NCBI RefSeq assembly: GCF_932294415.1
Contig: NC_065544.1
Span: 13,925,351 to 13,989,350 of the forward strand
From: Quercus robur
Lineage: Eukaryota > Streptophyta > Magnoliopsida > Fagales > Fagaceae
Length of the DNA: 64,000 bases
Direction of reading: 5' to 3'
Part shown: one piece after another, positions 34,720 to 45,793 of the stretch
Position numbering within the stretch: the first letter of the stretch is position 1
Layout: every line of letters begins with the position of its first letter
Notes under the pieces: generated by a model
What the model was told of the DNA's origin: nothing
The model's database searches: none
Seen by the model: the letters and a program-made list of their open reading frames with translations, nothing else
Translations under genes and position numbers: made by a program

Positions 34720-34906
34720 GAGTTCACTTGGATACAGCTTATTTTGCTGGAAACTGAAAATTGAAAACACTGTAGCAAAATAATTTTTAAATGTGTGAAT
34801 AGTACCGTGGGACTCATTTTTAATATTTTTTCTGAATAAAATGGCTGTGGGTCCTATGAACAGTACATGCACAGTAACTTTGTCTCCTACCTAGAAACAC
34901 GTGCAT

Positions 34907-34938
<32 letters not shown>

Positions 34939-34985
34939 GCCAGACACAAACGTTCTGGCTTTTTCAGCCGGATCTAAACAGTCAC
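34720..34985. mobile_element. Tourist-like (PIF/Harbinger) MITE
   Basis: A 266-bp element starting GAGTTCACTTGGATACAG and ending CTAAACAGTCAC, flanked on both sides by TAA, the TWA target of PIF/Harbinger elements. Its interior (TGTAGCAAAATAATTTTTAA, then GTGTGAATAGTA) matches the second copy at 40508-40783. It contains a poly(A) run of about 30 bases. It is nested in the Pack-type element. Confidence 0.8.
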
Positions 34986-35635
34986 TAAATAAAAGGAGAA
35001 AGCACTACTTGGAAACACACATCAAAATATGGGCTGCTAAATGAAGGCGGCTATGCAGTAGTAGTTCCTACCTTGAGTTGATACTAATACCAGAGAAAGA
35101 AAAAAAAAGACTGACTTTATTTAACGACCATTATAGCCTGATGTATCTAATTGTTTTGAAACTTTGTTTCTTAGCTTTCGCTAACTGTTAGAGGCTAACC
35201 TTAATGTAGCTCAATTGAAGAAAAAGACCAACAAGCCCAAGAGACCTTCTATTCAGTAATTATTTGGTACACTCTTCTTCAACTAGAATTGCCTGACTTA
35301 ATATGTTTATTTCAATATGTATCTGCACTCTCATAACTCTTATTTCCATGTTTTTCCCCCATAACTCTTAATCTGTTTTGAGTTCTGATTTAGCAAGAAA
35401 TTGTGATTTTGGGCACAAAGTTGTGATTTAGCAAAAGAAAAAAAAAACCTATAGACAAAACAAATGTAGGAGGCTTTACTATAGCCGCATTTTTTAAAAA
35501 CGCGGCTATAAGTCTCAGCCTATAGCCGTCTTTTAGAAAACGCAGCTATAGGTGTGAGCCTACAGCCGCGTTTCAAACGCAGCCCAAAGCGGGTCTATAG
35601 CCATGTTTTTACAATTTTGCCACCCTTACGTCTCT

Positions 35636-36207
35636 CTCTACTACTAAGTGTCACGTGGCTGTTTTTTTTTTTTTTTTTCCCTTCTTCTCTCCCTCTCTAC
35701 AGCAGAAAGGGTATTTCATGATTTTGCTGTTTGCTCTTTTTCTTTTGAGCTCCAATTCACTACAACTTTGGTTTGAAGTTTGAACAACAGATTCTCTGCC
35801 CGGCTGTTGTTAAGCTTTTAGGATCAAGAAATAAAGCTGAATTTGTTAAGAAGACCAAACACTACCCATTAAAAATTCATAAAAATGAGATAGCTCTTAT
35901 TCTTAATTAAAATGTTAACGGACTTAAACCATACAAAAGAAAGACCAAGAAAAAAAAATAATAAAAACAAAGCTAGAACTCCTAATAAGTTAGTTTGAGT
36001 CATCACGAGATAGTGAAGAAAATCAAACAACACAGATCTATATTAAATTATGAAAGAAAACAAGATTAATTTTATAGCAAATTTTAATGGTCTGGCAATG
36101 CAAATGGAAGGAGATTATCTGCAAAAGCAAATTAAGGACAAACAAATTTTACAGAACAAAAACCTCATTAAATATCAGGCTGATGAGCAACTGATTGTTT
36201 CAATAAG
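35636..36207. other. Intergenic DNA, no gene seen
   Basis: AT-rich, with a T16 run near 35665. A 75-codon Lys/Asn/Ile-rich frame at 36050-36277 runs into the MITE at 36217 and is not a gene. Confidence 0.6.
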
Positions 36208-36216
36208 AATAAAAAT

Positions 36217-36613
36217 GACAAAGTTTAGCTACAAAATTGTTTATAGTATAAGATTACAACCTTACTCAATAAAATAAACATTATTACATATTTTGAAAAT
36301 TTAACTGTTGGGTTGCATATTGTTTATACTCTTAATACAAATGCCAACTTTAGTGCCAATCGAATGTTATTTATTATATGATCTATAACCTTATATTTTA
36401 TACATAATTTTAAATTACAAAAACTTGCAATTTAAACAATTTATTGATAATATAGCTATTAATCTTTAATTTTCTAGAAATTTTACAAGTATGAAGGATA
36501 TAAGAATAAGAGGTAATCTAATGGTAGATTTATCAAAATTTATATCTAATAAAAAGATATTAAGTAAGATTGTAACCTTAGGCTACAACCAATTTTATAA
36601 CTAAATTTTGTCC
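36217..36613. mobile_element. Mutator-like MITE, single copy
   Basis: A ~397-bp element from GACAAAGTTTAGCTAC to AACTAAATTTTGTCC, so the ends are inverted repeats. AATAAAAAT occurs as a direct repeat on both sides (36208-36216 and 36615-36623), a 9-bp TSD as expected for Mutator-like elements. The interior matches the copies at 43925-44920, 45156-45549 and 57440-57849. Confidence 0.85.
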
Positions 36614-36828
36614 AAATAAAAATTATATTTAGGCCTCTCGTTAATTTTACAACGCAATTAATCAACTTATTAAACTAACTAGTTATGTAATAATTTTTTA
36701 GAATCAATATAATATTAATTTTCCTATTAGGTAGTAGTTGAGATTTACTATAAATAACTGCTACGAGATCCATATTCCATAGACTCCATACCTTAAACTC
36801 ATAATCATCCTCCCATTTCCTTCTAAAA

Positions 36829-37574
36829 ATGTCTTCCTCACACTTCACCCTCTCCATCTGCCTTCTAACCTTTGCTCTCTTTTTCCAAAGTTCCAAACCA
36901 CTTTTGGAGCTAGCCTTATCTTCCATTTTTGTTCAAGTTCTGCTGGGAACTTCGCCTCCAATAACTCATGTGAATTAAACCTCAACAATCTCTTGGGAAA
37001 TCTTTATAACCAAACCCCTCCACAGGGTTTTGGTCTCATTTCAGTTGGTATTTCTCCAAACCAAGCTTATGGGCTTTCACTTTGTCGAGGTGATGTTAGT
37101 GCCACAGACTGCCAGACTTGTGTTAATGAGGCTAGCAGTGAAATTCCTCACCCCTGCCCATATAATAAAGGTGCAATTATATGGTACGATAATTGTCTTT
37201 TGAAGTACTTGAACACTGACTTCTTTCACCAAATTGATAATCAAAACCAGTTCTCATTGTGGAACCCTCAAAACGCTAGCAATACCACAACATTTACCAA
37301 TCAAACAAGGGAGTTGTTGAGCCTACTAGCCACAGAAGCAACACTCACCCCAAAACTCTATGCAGTTGGAGAGCTAGACTATGCAGTTGGTGGTTCATAT
37401 AAGCTCTATGGTTTGGTACAATGCACCAGGGATCTTTCTAGCAATGACTGCTTCAAATGTCTTGACGGTATAATTGGTGAACTTCCTGATTGTTGTAATG
37501 GTAAAGTCGGGGGAAGAGTTGCCACTGGGAGATGCAACATAAGAAATGAGATTTACCCTTTCTTTAGTTTTTAG
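36829..37574 (+). pseudogene. DUF26 secreted-protein gene, frameshifted in the signal peptide
   Basis: The ATG at 36829 starts 'MSSSHFTLSICLLTFAL' as in the intact paralogue. Near 36885 an 8-bp duplication (TTCCAAAG-like) shifts the frame before the end of the signal peptide, and the ATG frame soon stops. From 'QTTFGASLIFHFC' onward the original frame is fully open to 37574, with both motifs intact ('CRGDVSATDCQTC' and 'CTRDLSSNDCFKC'). The mature protein is undamaged but can no longer be secreted from this start. The promoter context (TATAAATA near 36750) is also kept. A recent single-event pseudogene is the simplest reading, and a sequencing error cannot be excluded. Confidence 0.85.
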
Positions 37575-39033
37575 GTAATATGTGTAAAATTCTTCTAAAA
37601 ACAAAAGATAATATGCGTAAGATAATAGGTGTTGGTTGTATAAACACGTTTTTGATTTTCCATTTTGCAAAAAAAAAATGCAATATTAACTGCTGCTTTG
37701 CATTGGTTGCATGTTTCAAACTGTTGTTGAAATATTGAATAAAGCTTCCTTTTGTTTCTTACTATGATTGTTGTGGAAGAATGACAAATTTCGCTTCCAT
37801 TTAAACTTAGGCTCCTTTTGTTTCCATGTATAATTTATTCTGACACAATATAGTTTAAGGAAACATACATTTAAGAAAATTATTTATTTTAATTTTTATA
37901 AAAGAAAATGTTATAATTATTACAGATTTTACTTCAAAATATTTACAAATTAGTGTGATAAATAACACAATTGGTAGACTTCAACACTTAATAAATGAAT
38001 GTTTAAATAAATCTATATATATATAATAACTGGTGTTTAACCCGTGCAATGTGCGGGATCATTTTACATATTAATGATCTTTGCATCCAACATAACCTTA
38101 GTTCTCATACTTTTACTACATACATTCAAACCTAAATAATTTTGTATATTTAAACATATAGTATCTAATATCCCCTAAAATTTTTAAATATTAGTCTCTT
38201 CAAATCGCTTCATGTATGTACTTCCATTCTCCAAGAGACCACTTGGACTAACATATGATATGAGCAACCACCATTGTTATTACTTTCATTGCAATCAAAT
38301 GAGTTCGAATGAGGGGAATACTCTAGAATACCTGAATTTTGTATGCAAATATGCAATATCTTCAAAAGCATCCAATATCACATACTAATAATAACAATTT
38401 ATTATAGTGGAAATCACATAGAAAATAGGGCAAATATATCCAACTGAATTGGTATGTCATCATTGTCTAAACATTTGGGACTAAATCTTCAAAGTCGAGT
38501 CAATACATTAAGGAGGATATTAAGCTAATCCAAAATATCATTGTAAGAAGCAGTTATAGCACTGAATATGTCAAGAGTTTGATGAAACCTAATACAAAAA
38601 ATGAACACAATAATTACATAATGGCAAGATGATAGGCTTGTAATTTAGATTATATATAGACCATCAAGAAAATATATTCAATTGCAGGTCTATTTTGTCA
38701 CAGTTCTGTTATGGGAGAAATGAATATATGTTGAAAGTTGATAATATATATATATATATATATATATATTTAAAAGGCCTTTGCAAAACTTTTTTTTTTA
38801 ACAAAACAATAGTGGTATTTATTGAGAACTTATAAAACTTGTACATCAGTAACTATTAAAGAAACTCAAATTAGAATTTTAAATTAGAATTTCAATTTTG
38901 TACTATATGTCCTAAATTATTTATTCTTAAGGAGTTTTATTTCTTAATTTTAGAATTAAATGTAGGACCACATCCTAAATATTAATCCAAGTGTGTTATT
39001 AAGTACAAAAACCAAAAATTCTAGAATATGTAA

Positions 39034-39079
<46 letters not shown>

Positions 39080-40500
39080 GTTTCACAATAATTTTTAAAA
39101 AATGGACAATTTACATTTTATACCTAATAATATCATTTTACAAAAAATTTTAAAGAGTTAACAAAATATAAAAATGACTATCAAAAGGATTTAAATTATA
39201 TATATAGGAATTATATTAAGTATTTTATTATATATCTTTAAGTGTATCCATATATATACATGAGGTTACAAGTTAGTTTTATATAATTTGTGACACATTA
39301 ATTTGTACGACTTAGATATTAAAATTTATAATATTTTTAATATCACTATTCTATAAAGGTTCAAAGAATATATATATATATATATAGATATGTTTTGGAT
39401 TTATATTTTCTTTTTATTTTTTTGACTTAAACTATAGAAATATATTTAAAAGAGGAAAAAAGAGTACAAGTCCCATTATCTTGAAGCTGTACAAAGATGA
39501 ACACAGTGGTTAGCAACCCCACGAAAACAGAACTAAAAAAAGAATAGAAAAAGAGCGACCAGAGTCTCAACAGTAGGGTCCTGCTAACTGCTAAGGCTAG
39601 CCGTTGGTACTCAAAATGACAGCAGGTTGAGTCTGAACTCGCTCGAGGATTTATATTTTCATATGTACATATAAATAATAATTTCAATTCACAACCAGCT
39701 ATAAAATATTAATTCAGAATAACTAAAATTAACCTGAAAAAGAAAAGGCACAAAAACTCAATCCAGTAACGAGTACCCAGCTAGAATTTCCGAAAATCCA
39801 CTCACCTTATAAAAGCAATTAGCTTTGTTCACGTCTCTAAAAAACCCTTTCATGTCATGAAAAGATTTGTCTATTTCAAATTTGTTTCTTTAAGAAATGA
39901 TGTTATGTTTGTTTACTGAGAAATAATGGGAAAGCAAAATAGATTTTCTTTTCTTTTTTCAGTATTCTTGGAATCCAAACATAGATGAAAGAAGGGCACT
40001 TTCATGTTTTAATTTTAAGGGGTGAAGTCCAGCTCTCAGTCAGTGGATCTAGAAGTATGTGTGGTGCGGTGCAGGTACTTATATTTTCCGTTAAACACCA
40101 AAACAATCGGCAAAATAGTGCTATAACTTTGGTGTTGTCTTGTCTTAATGAAATGGCCCATTACATTTGTTTTTTCTTGCAAATGATAGCGGCTTCAATT
40201 GTTTTTTTACCCACTCAGCGGCCCGTTGTATGCAAGTTGCAACTGAGGGCTATGAGAAAGGTTATCGACCATGAGCCTAATTTATGTAGTCAAAGTCTAT
40301 GGGTTGTAAAGCCCATTTTTTGAATGAGGAAAATATGGTTTGCAAAGCCCAATAAATGAAGTGAAACTCATGGGCCTTAAAGCCTATCTCTAAGGTAGAA
40401 ATTTTGGTTTGCGAGACCCATCAAGTATAGTAGAGTAATTGGGCTTGAAAAGTGGGCCACTTGTATGAGAAAACCATGAGCTAAAATCGAACATATATAA
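37575..40500. other. Long AT-rich intergenic stretch with simple repeats
   Basis: Holds the 3' flank of the DUF26 relic, a TA run (38743-38769), an A37 run (39041-39077), another TA run near 39370, and near 40290-40420 an imperfect direct repeat with GGTTTGCAAAGCCCA-type units. Frames at 39427-39687 and 39985-40323 have no recognizable domain. Confidence 0.5.
38014..38075 (+). mobile_element. Possible Helitron 5' terminus
   Basis: TCTATATATATATAATAACT followed within 20 bases by CCCGTGCAATGTGCGGG, a GC-rich imperfect hairpin, resembles the start of many dicot Helitrons (TC end, TA-rich, then a CCCGTGC palindrome). No matching 3' end (hairpin plus CTRR) was located, so this is a weak candidate. 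Confidence 0.3.
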
Positions 40501-40507
40501 ACATTTA

Positions 40508-40783
40508 GGGTCCGTTTGAATTGAACTTATTGCTACTAAAACTGAAAACTAAAAATACTGTAACAAAATTATTTTTAAATGTGTGAATAGTATCGTGAGA
40601 CCAATTTTTAATATTTTTTAACCCGTGAACAATGCCAAACAGTATATGAACAATGCTCAACAGTATGTGAACAGTACTATTGTCCCCTTAAAGCAGAAAC
40701 TGTGCAGGAAAAAAAAAAAAGAAAAAAAAGAAAAGTAAAACGCAAAATGCAGACTTGACTTTCAACTGGATCCAAACCGGCAC
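40508..40783. mobile_element. Tourist-like (PIF/Harbinger) MITE, second copy
   Basis: A 276-bp element from GGGTCCGTTTGAATTG to CAAACCGGCAC, flanked by TTA on both sides (40505-40507 and 40784-40786). The interior shares the ACTGTARCAAAATTATTTTT and GTGTGAATAGTA blocks with the copy at 34720-34985. No coding capacity. Confidence 0.82.
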
Positions 40784-40895
40784 TTAATTAGGCTTTGGTG
40801 CTCTAGGCCATATTTGGCCCAATTTTATGTCTTACGAGGTGGCTTTTTTTTTTTTTTCTTCTATATATATATATATTTATAAAGAGAGAGGGAGA

Positions 40896-41842
40896 GAGAT
40901 GGGTTCAAGTTACACCTTTTTTACACCATAGATTTTTAAAAGATCTAATAGTTGAAAAAAAAATCATTAAATGCTATTCCTTTTCCCCTTATTACCTAAT
41001 TAATACTACAATTTTTTTCTCTCTCCTTATACTTTTTTTTTTTTCATTTTTCTTTCTATCCGTAGAGCATAATATCTTTTTTTTTTCTTTCCATCTGTTA
41101 AAGAGCACTATATAATTTTGGTGTGGGTAGAAACTTCAGTACAAATCTATTTGCAAGAAATTCAAATTATCTAATCATGGCTATCCCTGAACTTGAATTT
41201 TTTTTTTTTTTTTGAGAAATTGTTAGGAATTTAAATACTAAATAGTACTTGCTCCTTTAAATTTTTATTTTGTTCCTTTCATTAATTTGCTTTATCCAAA
41301 TGAACATGCTCTCAGTTAACAACTAACCAAGACACTAAACAATAATAAACAAGAACTCATAATAGCCACACCACTATAAACAAGTAAATCTGTAACAACG
41401 AAACCAGTTCTAATTTCTAACGTTAACTTGTAGGAGAAAATAATTTAAAATGGACACCTACTTGAAACAAACTTCTCCATGGCACTTTCTCAAAAAAAAA
41501 AAAAAAAAAAAAAAAAAGGAAAAGAAAATCTCCATAGCATCAGGTAACCGCACTGATTTTCAAATCGAGTAGAAACGTATGAGGAATTGTAAAGAAAAAT
41601 TTTCCCAAAAAAAAAAATTCAAAGAAAAAGGAAAGAATGAATTAATAAAGAGAGAGAGAGAGAGAGACGAGAAATATTTAATGTGGAGAGTGATAATGTG
41701 GAAACTACTAATTAGGTAAGTATTTAATGATATAATAGATAAATATGTCTTCTTTTTTAACTGTTTGATCTTTGGGAAATCTATCGCCTAAAAAATGTGT
41801 AACTTTTATAGAGTTACACCAAGTGTAACTTGAACCCATCTC
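40896..41842. mobile_element. Long inverted-repeat (foldback or MULE-like) element
   Basis: GAGATGGGTTCAAGTTACAC at the left reappears as its exact complement at the right end (41823-41842). The similarity continues inward with gaps for well over 100 bp, including the ATCATTAAAT and TTACCTAATTA blocks. The centre is AT-rich, with poly(A) and GA runs and no frame. TA-rich flanks prevent a clear TSD call. Confidence 0.65.
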
Positions 41843-41866
41843 ATATATATATATATATATATATAT

Positions 41867-42012
41867 ATTGAGTTTTAACTTATAGTGTCCGCTTCTGATA
41901 ATTGTATTTTTTACTATTAGACCAAGACACCAATCAGTTTTTGGTGTAGACGGGATTTAAACTCCAAATTTCTTATTTAACTATCAGATATTTTACCAAT
42001 TGAGCTAATTGG
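41867..42012 (-). mobile_element. tRNA-derived SINE
   Basis: On the minus strand the block starts with TTAGCTCAATTGGTAAA, a good RNA polymerase III A box. It continues to GGAGTTTAAATCCCG, a degenerate B box, then GATTGGTGTCTTGGTCTAAT and a 3' end running into a TA repeat. This arrangement is that of a tRNA-derived plant SINE. About 146 bp. A TSD is masked by the TA repeat. Confidence 0.7.
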
Positions 42013-43915
42013 AAAATACTATGAGATAGCCTTTTAAGTTGGCATTAATTGATGAATGAGAATCTTATCACTTGACTTAAGAAGAAAAATAGAGCCTAAG
42101 GCCCTGAACACATGCCTAATGAAATTTATAGATAACAGTCCGCATAAGTAGCATAACTAGTAGGATGTAAATCACATATAAATCAACTAAATGGTGAAAT
42201 GAGCTAGTTGCTACGTGATGTAAAAGCATAACACAAAAGCCAAGTTCTACATCCAAAAAGGAGATCTTACATTTCATTTCCTATCTCATTCCCAAATTCA
42301 CATGTCCAAACTCATTCCTCTTCTCCATGCAATGCTGACACAAGATAGACTACAGTGGTGGAAAAGAGGGAAGGTGGCAGTGGTGACGCAAGAAAGAAGA
42401 CGCAACTGTAGTGGGTGGAAGAGAGGAAATAAACCCAGGGAACAATAAAATATAAATTCTAAAGAATTCAAACAGCATCATGACAGTTTTATGCCTGTTT
42501 AGTAACAGTATTTAAATAATAAAAATTACTGACTAGACACCACAACACATATTTTCATATATTTTTTTATTTATATATATTTTTACAAAACTTAAACAAC
42601 ATTACTAGAAATCTCTTACCAAACGGGTCTTTAAATTCCCAAAAATAAATTATTTTACCAACTAAATATTTTTCAAATGAAATTCTTCATTTGAATCTTG
42701 TGATAAGAATCCTTTATATTACAAATAATACTTTCAAACTTTCTTGACTTTATTTGATTTTAATAATTTACCATACATTAATGATTAATCCTTAAGTACA
42801 TTTCTTTCCGGAATATCTTTGTAGTGACACTGTTTCATGCCTTCTTTCATAGTAAACCTCCTAAAAGCATCAACAACATATGCAAACACAAAATCCCATC
42901 CATTTTAGCTAGTGAAGTCCCAAATTCAAGTGGCAGCTAGAAAAAATATATATTTTGGATGAACTACAGTGACTTTCTTGGTGTGTAGGGTCGGAGGCAT
43001 TAATTGACCCAGGGGGCCAATGGCCGCCCCTAAACTTTTTTTAAAAATATATAAAATTACATTTTGCTCCTTTAACAGTATTTTTGATTCTTTTAGAGCA
43101 ATGTTACAGTTACAAACTTACCTACAATATTTTTATAAACTGTTGAGGTACAAATTCTTATTGGTTCACATCTAACCCTATCATTTATATAACTTTTTTA
43201 CTTACCAATAATCACTCACTATATCAACAATACACCTCTAGTACTTTCATCATTTTAAAGTCCATTAAAAAAATTTATAGATCTAAAATTTAAAACAACA
43301 TATACTAGCCCAAAAACATTTGTACAACAACAAATAATCACCAATAACAAAGCTAAAAACAATTAAGTCCAATTAACCAATTTAACTCAAACAAACAACT
43401 GGCCCTTTAAAAAGTTTTAAATACTAAATAGAATAATTTTGTCTTTACCCAGCAAGTGCACATATGATAAAAAAAAAAAAAAAAAAAAAAAAAACCCTCA
43501 ATGGCTAAGAAGCCGCCAAGCTAGAGGTCAGTGTCACCCCCTAAACTCAAAGTCTTGGCTCCATCGCTGTTAGTATGGAGAGGAAAGTAACTTCTGTAAA
43601 TGAATTTAATAGAATAAAATATTGAATCACCCAATTTTAATTGAACCAGCAACATAGAACCCACTAATTGAACAAACAAAGAATCCACCACTGATAAGTG
43701 GTGGGATAAAAGCCAGTGGCAAATGACGAAGCTAGCCATTGTCTAATCAAAGCCAAATGACCAACGACAAGGAGCATAACCCGTCGTTCTCTCTCTGTGG
43801 CTTAAGCTTTGGGGTTTGTTGTTTATGTATTAAAATGATTTGGGTGTTGTTAGTTGATAAAGCTTAGGCAAAAGATATTTGAGTCCTATTGGTTGATAAA
43901 ATATGGGCAAAAAAG
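42013..43915. other. Intergenic DNA, no gene seen
   Basis: AT-rich. A segment at 42985-43035 (GGGGCCAATGGCCGCCCCTAAACT) and another at 43525-43565 (CACCCCCTAAACTCAAAGTC) share CCCCTAAACT and probably belong to an old repeat. A poly(A) run lies at 43470-43494. The minus frame at 43521-43739 has no recognizable domain. Confidence 0.5.
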
Positions 43916-43924
43916 ATTTTAATA

Positions 43925-44920
43925 GGACAAAATTTAGCTACAAAATTAATTGTAGTCTAAAGTTACAAACTCACTCAATAAAATAAGTGTTACTACATAT
44001 TTTGAAAATCTAACTGTTGAATTGCATGTTCCTTATATTCTTTGACAAACCAAATAAATCCCCTCGTCCAGATAAGTCTACTCTGAACGAGGGAAAGTGC
44101 CATTAAGCATATATTTATTGGGAAACCGTTACTCACCAATGAAAGCAGGAAACATGGCCGTTGGAAGAGATATCAAATCCTCTCATTTAAGCCACCCTGG
44201 GATGTTACGAAAAGGCATTGAAATCACCATTGAATACCACCAACGACTAGAAGGAAAAGCCCTATATATAGGCAATGTCAAACCCAAAAGGAGGTACGAA
44301 TTCATTTTTATCCACATATAACAAAATCAGAGCTCTAGCCATTACTATTATTCCTCAGTTATTTGACTTTGCCATTGGAGACTCAGTGGCTGACACCACA
44401 CCGATGACTTCTCGAGTGGAAGTTCTCTTTTTGTTCTTGTGCAGGTCACCTAACAACCTTGAGCGACATCATGTCTAGATGATCACCACGATTGACGATT
44501 CTGGCATCATCACTCTCAATACACATGTTAAATTTTGTGTCAATTGATTGTAGTTTAAAGTTACAAACTCACTTAATAAAATAAATATTACTACATATTT
44601 TGAAAATCTAACCGTTGAATTGCATATTCTTTATACTCTTAACACATATGTCAAATTTTGTATTAATCGGATAATATTTACTGTATGATCTATAAGTTTA
44701 TATTTTATGCATAATTTAAAATTACAAAAACTTGCAATTTAAAAAATTTATTGATAACATAGCTAGTGATCTTTAATTTTCTTGAAATTTTGCAAGCATA
44801 GAGGATATAAGAAGAAGAAGTAATCCAATGATGGATTTGTCAAAATTCAACTCTTATAAAAGGATATTGAATAAGATTGTAACCTAAGATTACAACCAAT
44901 TTTGTAACTAAATTTTGTCC
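43925..44920. mobile_element. Mutator-like MITE, apparent partial dimer with nested solo LTR
   Basis: The outer ends GGACAAAATTTAGCTAC and AACTAAATTTTGTCC are flanked by identical 9-bp repeats ATTTTAATA (43916-43924 and 44921-44929), so the whole block was one target-site insertion. Inside, the left 115 bp (43945-44040) is repeated in direct orientation at 44545-44645 (TTACAAACTCACT, ACTACATATTTTGAAAATCT). A solo LTR at 44043-44512 interrupts the first unit. The second unit is a near-complete MITE lacking its left terminus. Confidence 0.8.
44043..44512 (+). mobile_element. Solo LTR (gypsy type) inside the MITE
   Basis: This block starts TGACAAACC and ends GGCATCATCA, with TATATATAGG near 44264 as a core promoter and the ATTCTGGCATCATCA end usual for plant gypsy LTRs of the Tat kind. 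MITE sequence resumes on the right with CTCTCAATACACATGTTAAA, which continues the left flank. Flanking five-base words (TTCTT and CTCTC) are only loosely similar. Confidence 0.65.
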
Positions 44921-44984
44921 ATTTTAATAAAAAATAGCTAGTTGTTATTGAGAAAAGATAGTCAATTAGTGCAATTATAACAAC

Positions 44985-45152
44985 AAGATTACCAAAAATA
45001 ATTTCTAAAAAATTAAAGATCAATAACTATGTCATCAATAAATTGTTTAAATTTCAAATCTTTGTAATTTAAAAATAAGCATAAAATATAAGCTTATAGA
45101 TCATCTGTGTTAAAAGTGTAAAGAACATGCAATCCAACAGATATATTTTCAA
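44985..45152 (-). repeat. Partial inverted copy of the Mutator-like MITE
   Basis: TTAAAGATCAATAACTATGTCATCAATAAATTG and adjoining blocks are the reverse complement of the MITE's inner half. It directly abuts the next copy at 45156. Confidence 0.65.
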
Positions 45153-45155
45153 AAT

Positions 45156-45549
45156 GACAAAGTTTAGCTACAAAATTAGTTGTAACTTGAGGTTACAACC
45201 TTACTTAATAAAATAAACATTACTACATATTTTAAAAATCTAACCATTGAATTGCATATTTTTTATGATCTTAATATAGATGTCAAATTTTGTATCAATC
45301 AGATGTTATCTACTATATGATCTATTATTTTTAATGCATAATGTTATTCTACAAAAATTTGCAATTTAAACAATAAATTGATGCATAGCTATTGATCTTT
45401 AATATTCTAGAAATTTTACAATAATTGAGAATATTAAAAAAAAAAATGTAATCTAATGGTGGATTTGTCAAAATTTACATCCAATAAAAAAGATATTGAA
45501 TGAAGTTGTAATCTTAGGCTACAATCAAGTTTGTATCCAAACTTTGTCC
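45156..45549. mobile_element. Mutator-like MITE, full-length copy
   Basis: Starts GACAAAGTTTAGCTACAAA and ends CAAACTTTGTCC with the family's interior in order. A clean 9-bp TSD is not seen. The right flank TTATTATTATTTGTATA is identical to the right flank of the copy at 57440-57849, so this family member may extend further or both may come from one duplicated segment. Confidence 0.75.
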
Positions 45550-45793
45550 TTATTATTATTTGTATATTGATGTGCATGAAATATATATAATGAAATATCC
45601 TCATATATGCATCTTTAACGTCATTATTATGTTTTTTTTTTGAGGTAAATAGGTAGAAACTTTTATTTAGTAAAAACATTGTAAGTACAAGGGAAGTATA
45701 TGCCCTGTTTTCAAGTCCGAGAAACAGGGGATAAAAGGAAACATAATAAAAAAACTCCACTATTGCTACGTAGCAGTCAGCCCTTCATAAGCT

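Larger units (their letters stand above)
27454..35612 (+). mobile_element. Pack-type TIR transposon with several captured gene fragments
   Basis: The ends are inverted. The left zone (27454-27610) and the right zone (35470-35612, reversed) share CTATAGACYSGCTTTGRGC and repeated (A)AAACGCGGCTATAG / CTATAGCCGCGTTTT palindromic modules, which look like the subterminal repeats of CACTA-type transposons. No transposase is seen. The 7.9-kb interior carries, all on the plus strand, an ORF at 28022, a RUNKEL-like kinase exon, two VPS25 exons, an unidentified exon, a MAP kinase exon and five OTU exons, most with intact splice signals. A leader-like CT-rich zone at 27660-27850 precedes them. The superfamily is unproven because the outermost bases and TSD are not clear. 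A Tourist-like MITE (34720-34985) is nested inside. Confidence 0.75.
26930..35627. mobile_element. Small hAT element split by a large inserted transposon
   Basis: The left 525 bp (26930-27453) aligns, in reverse complement, with the complete hAT element at 60828-61434, including GACTATATGGGTCAAYACTA. Its missing right terminus, AATTTTGCCACCCTT, appears 8 kb away at 35613-35627. Outside lie ATGTCTCT (26922-26929) and ACGTCTCT (35628-35635), which match at seven of eight positions as an hAT 8-bp TSD should. The two halves are therefore one hAT copy of roughly 0.55 kb that was later interrupted by the element at 27454-35612. About 60 bp of the hAT next to the junction seems lost. Confidence 0.8.

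Noticed and set aside
39427..39687. 86-codon minus frame beginning MKLLFICTYENINPRASS
   Set aside because: No known domain. Possibly an old retroposon 3' end, but no poly(A) or TSD could be tied to it.
42985..43565. Possible element between two CCCCTAAACT-containing segments
   Set aside because: The segments are in the same orientation, no TIR or TSD could be defined, and the similarity is short.
44097..44478. Two plus frames of 74 and 67 codons
   Set aside because: They lie wholly inside the solo LTR at 44043-44512.
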